From positions 1-64,000 of the forward strand of contig JAKLJW010000025.1 of assembly GCA_023150935.1 (NCBI GenBank): a stretch of DNA of 64,000 nucleotides. Direction: 5' to 3'. Both the position numbers and the translations under genes were made by a program. A model generated the notes under the pieces. The model worked only from the letters and a program-made list of their open reading frames with translations. It ran no database searches and was not told the origin of the DNA. The stretch is from Candidatus Binatia bacterium (GTDB lineage Bacteria; Desulfobacterota; Binatia; HRBIN30). Positions 62,399 to 64,000 of this stretch are shown piece after piece. Position 1 is the stretch's first letter. Each line of letters begins with the position of its first letter.

Positions 62399-62565
62399 CT
62401 GAACGCTCCTCCGTTGCGTGCGGGCACGCCGAGTTCCCACACGTCCATTAACTCGGTCCGCCCGCGGTGCCCCCGGTCGAGCGCGGTCTCAGACCTCCGT
62501 CTGGTATTCGGATTGTCGCATGTGGCCCGGGCCTGCGCGAGCTGTAAACTCGCCGCTGCCTCGGC

Positions 62566-63999
62566 TCACGCGTCGGTCGGCGACGGCACCTCGCCCCGCG
62601 GTGTCGGCGCGCTCTCGCCGGTCTTGCTGTACTCGAAGGTCAACTCCCGGTCGCCGGCGTCGATCAGCACGCTGCCGCCCTCGTGCAGGCGGCCGAACAG
62701 GATCTCGTCGGCGAGCACGCGTTTGATCTCGGTCTGGATCAGACGCGCCATCGGCCGGGCACCGTAAGTGCGGTCATAGCCCTTCTCGGACAGGTAGTGC
62801 CGCGCCGCCGGGGTCACCTGGATGAAGACGCGCTTCTGGTTCAATTGCGCGTCGAGCTCGAGTACGAACTTGTCGACGACGCGCTCGATGACGGCCGGAG
62901 TCAGGGACGCAAACCGAATCGTCGCATCGAGTCGGTTGCGGAACTCGGGCGTAAACAGCCTTTCGATCACCCTGGAACCTTTGTCCTCGTTGGTACGGCC
63001 GCCGAAGCCAATGGCCGGCGCCGCCATTTCCTGCGCCCCGGCGTTGGTGGTCATGATGAGGATGACGTTACGGAAGTCGGCCTTACGCCCGTTGTTATCG
63101 GTGAGCGTGGCATGATCCATGACCTGCAGCAGGATGTTGAAGAGGTTGGGGTGCGCCTTCTCGATCTCGTCGAGCAGCAGGACGGCATGCGGCGTCTTGC
63201 GGATGGCGTCGGTGAGCAGTCCACCCTGATCGAATCCGACGTATCCGGGCGGGGCGCCAATGAGGCGCGACACCGTATGCGATTCCATGTATTCGCTCAT
63301 ATCGAAGCGCAGGAACTCGATGCCGAGAGCCGAGGCGAGTTGCTTGGCCACCTCGGTCTTGCCGACGCCCGTCGGTCCCGCAAACAGAAACGAGCCGACG
63401 GGCTTGTCGGGATGAGCCAGACCGGCGCGCGACAACTTGATTGCCGCCGCCAGCGCCCCGATTGCCTCGTCCTGACCGAACACGGTGAGCTTCAGATCGC
63501 GCTCGAGGGTTTCGAGGCGCTCGCGGTCCGATACCGATACCGAACGCGGCGGGATCTTCGCGATGGTCGCCACGACGTGCTCGATGTCCCGAGTACGCAC
63601 CGAGCGCCGGCGGTGCTCCTCGCCCTGCACTTGCACGATCGCGCCGGCCTCGTCGATGACGTCGATGGCCTTGTCCGGAAGGTGGCGATCGTTGATGTAG
63701 CGCGCCGAGAGGTCGGCCGCGGCCCGCAGTGCGCCGCGGGTGTAGGTCACGCCGTGGTGTTCCTCGTAATGCTTCTTCAGTCCCTTGAGGATTTCGTGCG
63801 CCTGGTCGACGGTCGGTTCCGGCACTTCGATCTTCTGAAACCGGCGCGCCAGCGCCCGGTCGCGTTCGAAATGGTTCTTGTAGTCCTGGTAAGTCGTGGC
63901 GCCTATGCAGCGCAACTCGCCCGATTGCAGAGCGGGTTTCAGGATGTTCGACGCGTCCAGAGCGCCACCGCTGGCCGCCCCGGCACCGACGAGCGTGTG
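62566..63999 (-). CDS. clpA: ATP-dependent Clp protease ATP-binding subunit ClpA (5' part outside window)
   Basis: 477 residues of the C-terminal half of ClpA. The window cuts the gene at its upstream side; the frame is open to the edge, reading HTLVGAGAAS before LKPALQSGELRCIGATTYQD. It contains the end of the first AAA domain, the region GQDEAIGALAAAIKLSRAGL, the second Walker A (GPTGVGKTEVAK), Walker B (LLLDEIEKAHPN), and the ClpP-binding loop with IGF (APAIGFGGR), which places it in ClpA rather than ClpB. The C-terminal domain ends with KTGESAPTPRGEVPSPTDA. ClpA unfolds and delivers proteins to ClpP; clpS and clpP are not in the window. Confidence 0.96.
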   Translation of the reverse strand, partial: HTLVGAGAASGGALDASNILKPALQSGELRCIGATTYQDYKNHFERDRALARRFQKIEVPEPTVDQAHEILKGLKKHYEEHHGVTYTRGALRAAADLSARYINDRHLPDKAIDVIDEAGAIVQVQGEEHRRRSVRTRDIEHVVATIAKIPPRSVSVSDRERLETLERDLKLTVFGQDEAIGALAAAIKLSRAGLAHPDKPVGSFLFAGPTGVGKTEVAKQLASALGIEFLRFDMSEYMESHTVSRLIGAPPGYVGFDQGGLLTDAIRKTPHAVLLLDEIEKAHPNLFNILLQVMDHATLTDNNGRKADFRNVILIMTTNAGAQEMAAPAIGFGGRTNEDKGSRVIERLFTPEFRNRLDATIRFASLTPAVIERVVDKFVLELDAQLNQKRVFIQVTPAARHYLSEKGYDRTYGARPMARLIQTEIKRVLADEILFGRLHEGGSVLIDAGDRELTFEYSKTGESAPTPRGEVPSPTDA

Positions 64000-64000
64000 G

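Noticed and set aside
61535..62767. Gly/Arg-rich plus-strand frame over the Thr-Pro repeat
   Set aside because: It is the complement of an ACN-CCN repeat, which automatically yields an open low-complexity frame.
1..64000. tRNA, rRNA, CRISPR, toxin-antitoxin or prophage genes
   Set aside because: None was recognised by eye in either strand; absence was not tested computationally.

Overview
The window is high-GC DNA (roughly two thirds G+C by eye) from a Gram-negative bacterium. The evidence is lipobox signal peptides, complex I subunits, a SurA-type foldase, an alpha-2-macroglobulin/PBP1C pair and ClpA. ELWxxDGT repeats, DUF4215-type Cys-rich repeats, Thr-Pro linkers with cohesin and dockerin modules, and pectin acetylesterase-type secreted enzymes suggest an uncultured soil or sediment lineage of the former Deltaproteobacteria, perhaps Binatota (Desulfobacterota_B). 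That placement is inference from protein style; no rRNA or tRNA gene was recognised in the window.

Layout. 0.35-6.4 kb (minus): a helical-toroid-like protein, an ELWxxDGT/DUF4215 secreted protein and a large lipoprotein. 6.45-11.1 kb (minus): a probable catabolic operon (D-2-hydroxyacid dehydrogenase, sugar-isomerase-like TIM barrel, Old Yellow Enzyme, DapA/NAL aldolase). 11.3-13.3 kb: an AT-hook/HTH protein, a FIST sensor and a small membrane protein. 13.6-18.1 kb: a PHP-domain lipoprotein coupled to a HEAT-repeat protein. 18.2-19.5 kb: a metallo-beta-lactamase-fold enzyme and an ABM-domain protein. 19.6-20.4 kb: a nest of palindromic repeats. 20.4-22.4 kb: a divergent RDD/SpoIIM pair followed by a decayed IS4-type transposase. 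23.2-31.3 kb (plus): a second PHP-domain protein, a URO-D-like protein, an omega-aminotransferase, an alkylsulfatase-type MBL lipoprotein and an anchored helical protein. 31.4-33.7 kb: a pectin-acetylesterase-like enzyme with a strong terminator, then an ankyrin protein. 33.7-37.8 kb (minus): a RecA/ImuA-like protein, a second copy of the repeat element, and a Big2/Cys-rich lipoprotein. 38.1-43.9 kb (minus): cytochrome c, nuoL, nuoM, rpe and two MaoC-like genes. 44.2 kb: a third repeat copy, then a sirtuin. 45.3-53.2 kb: alpha-2-macroglobulin overlapping a frameshifted pbpC. 53.4-55.7 kb: a receiver protein and the aguB-aguA polyamine pair. 55.8-60.8 kb (plus): PPIase, C69 peptidase, IMPase, glycerophosphodiesterase and DUF1275 protein. 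60.8-64 kb (minus): a cohesin/Thr-Pro/dockerin protein and clpA, cut by the window end.

Most of the content is envelope, secreted or small-molecule metabolism. The most unusual non-coding signal is the palindromic repeat family at about 19.7, 34.5 and 44.2 kb. Its core appears flipped relative to its flanks between two copies, and one copy borders on or supplies coding signals of both neighbouring genes. No phage, CRISPR or recognisable defence island was seen.
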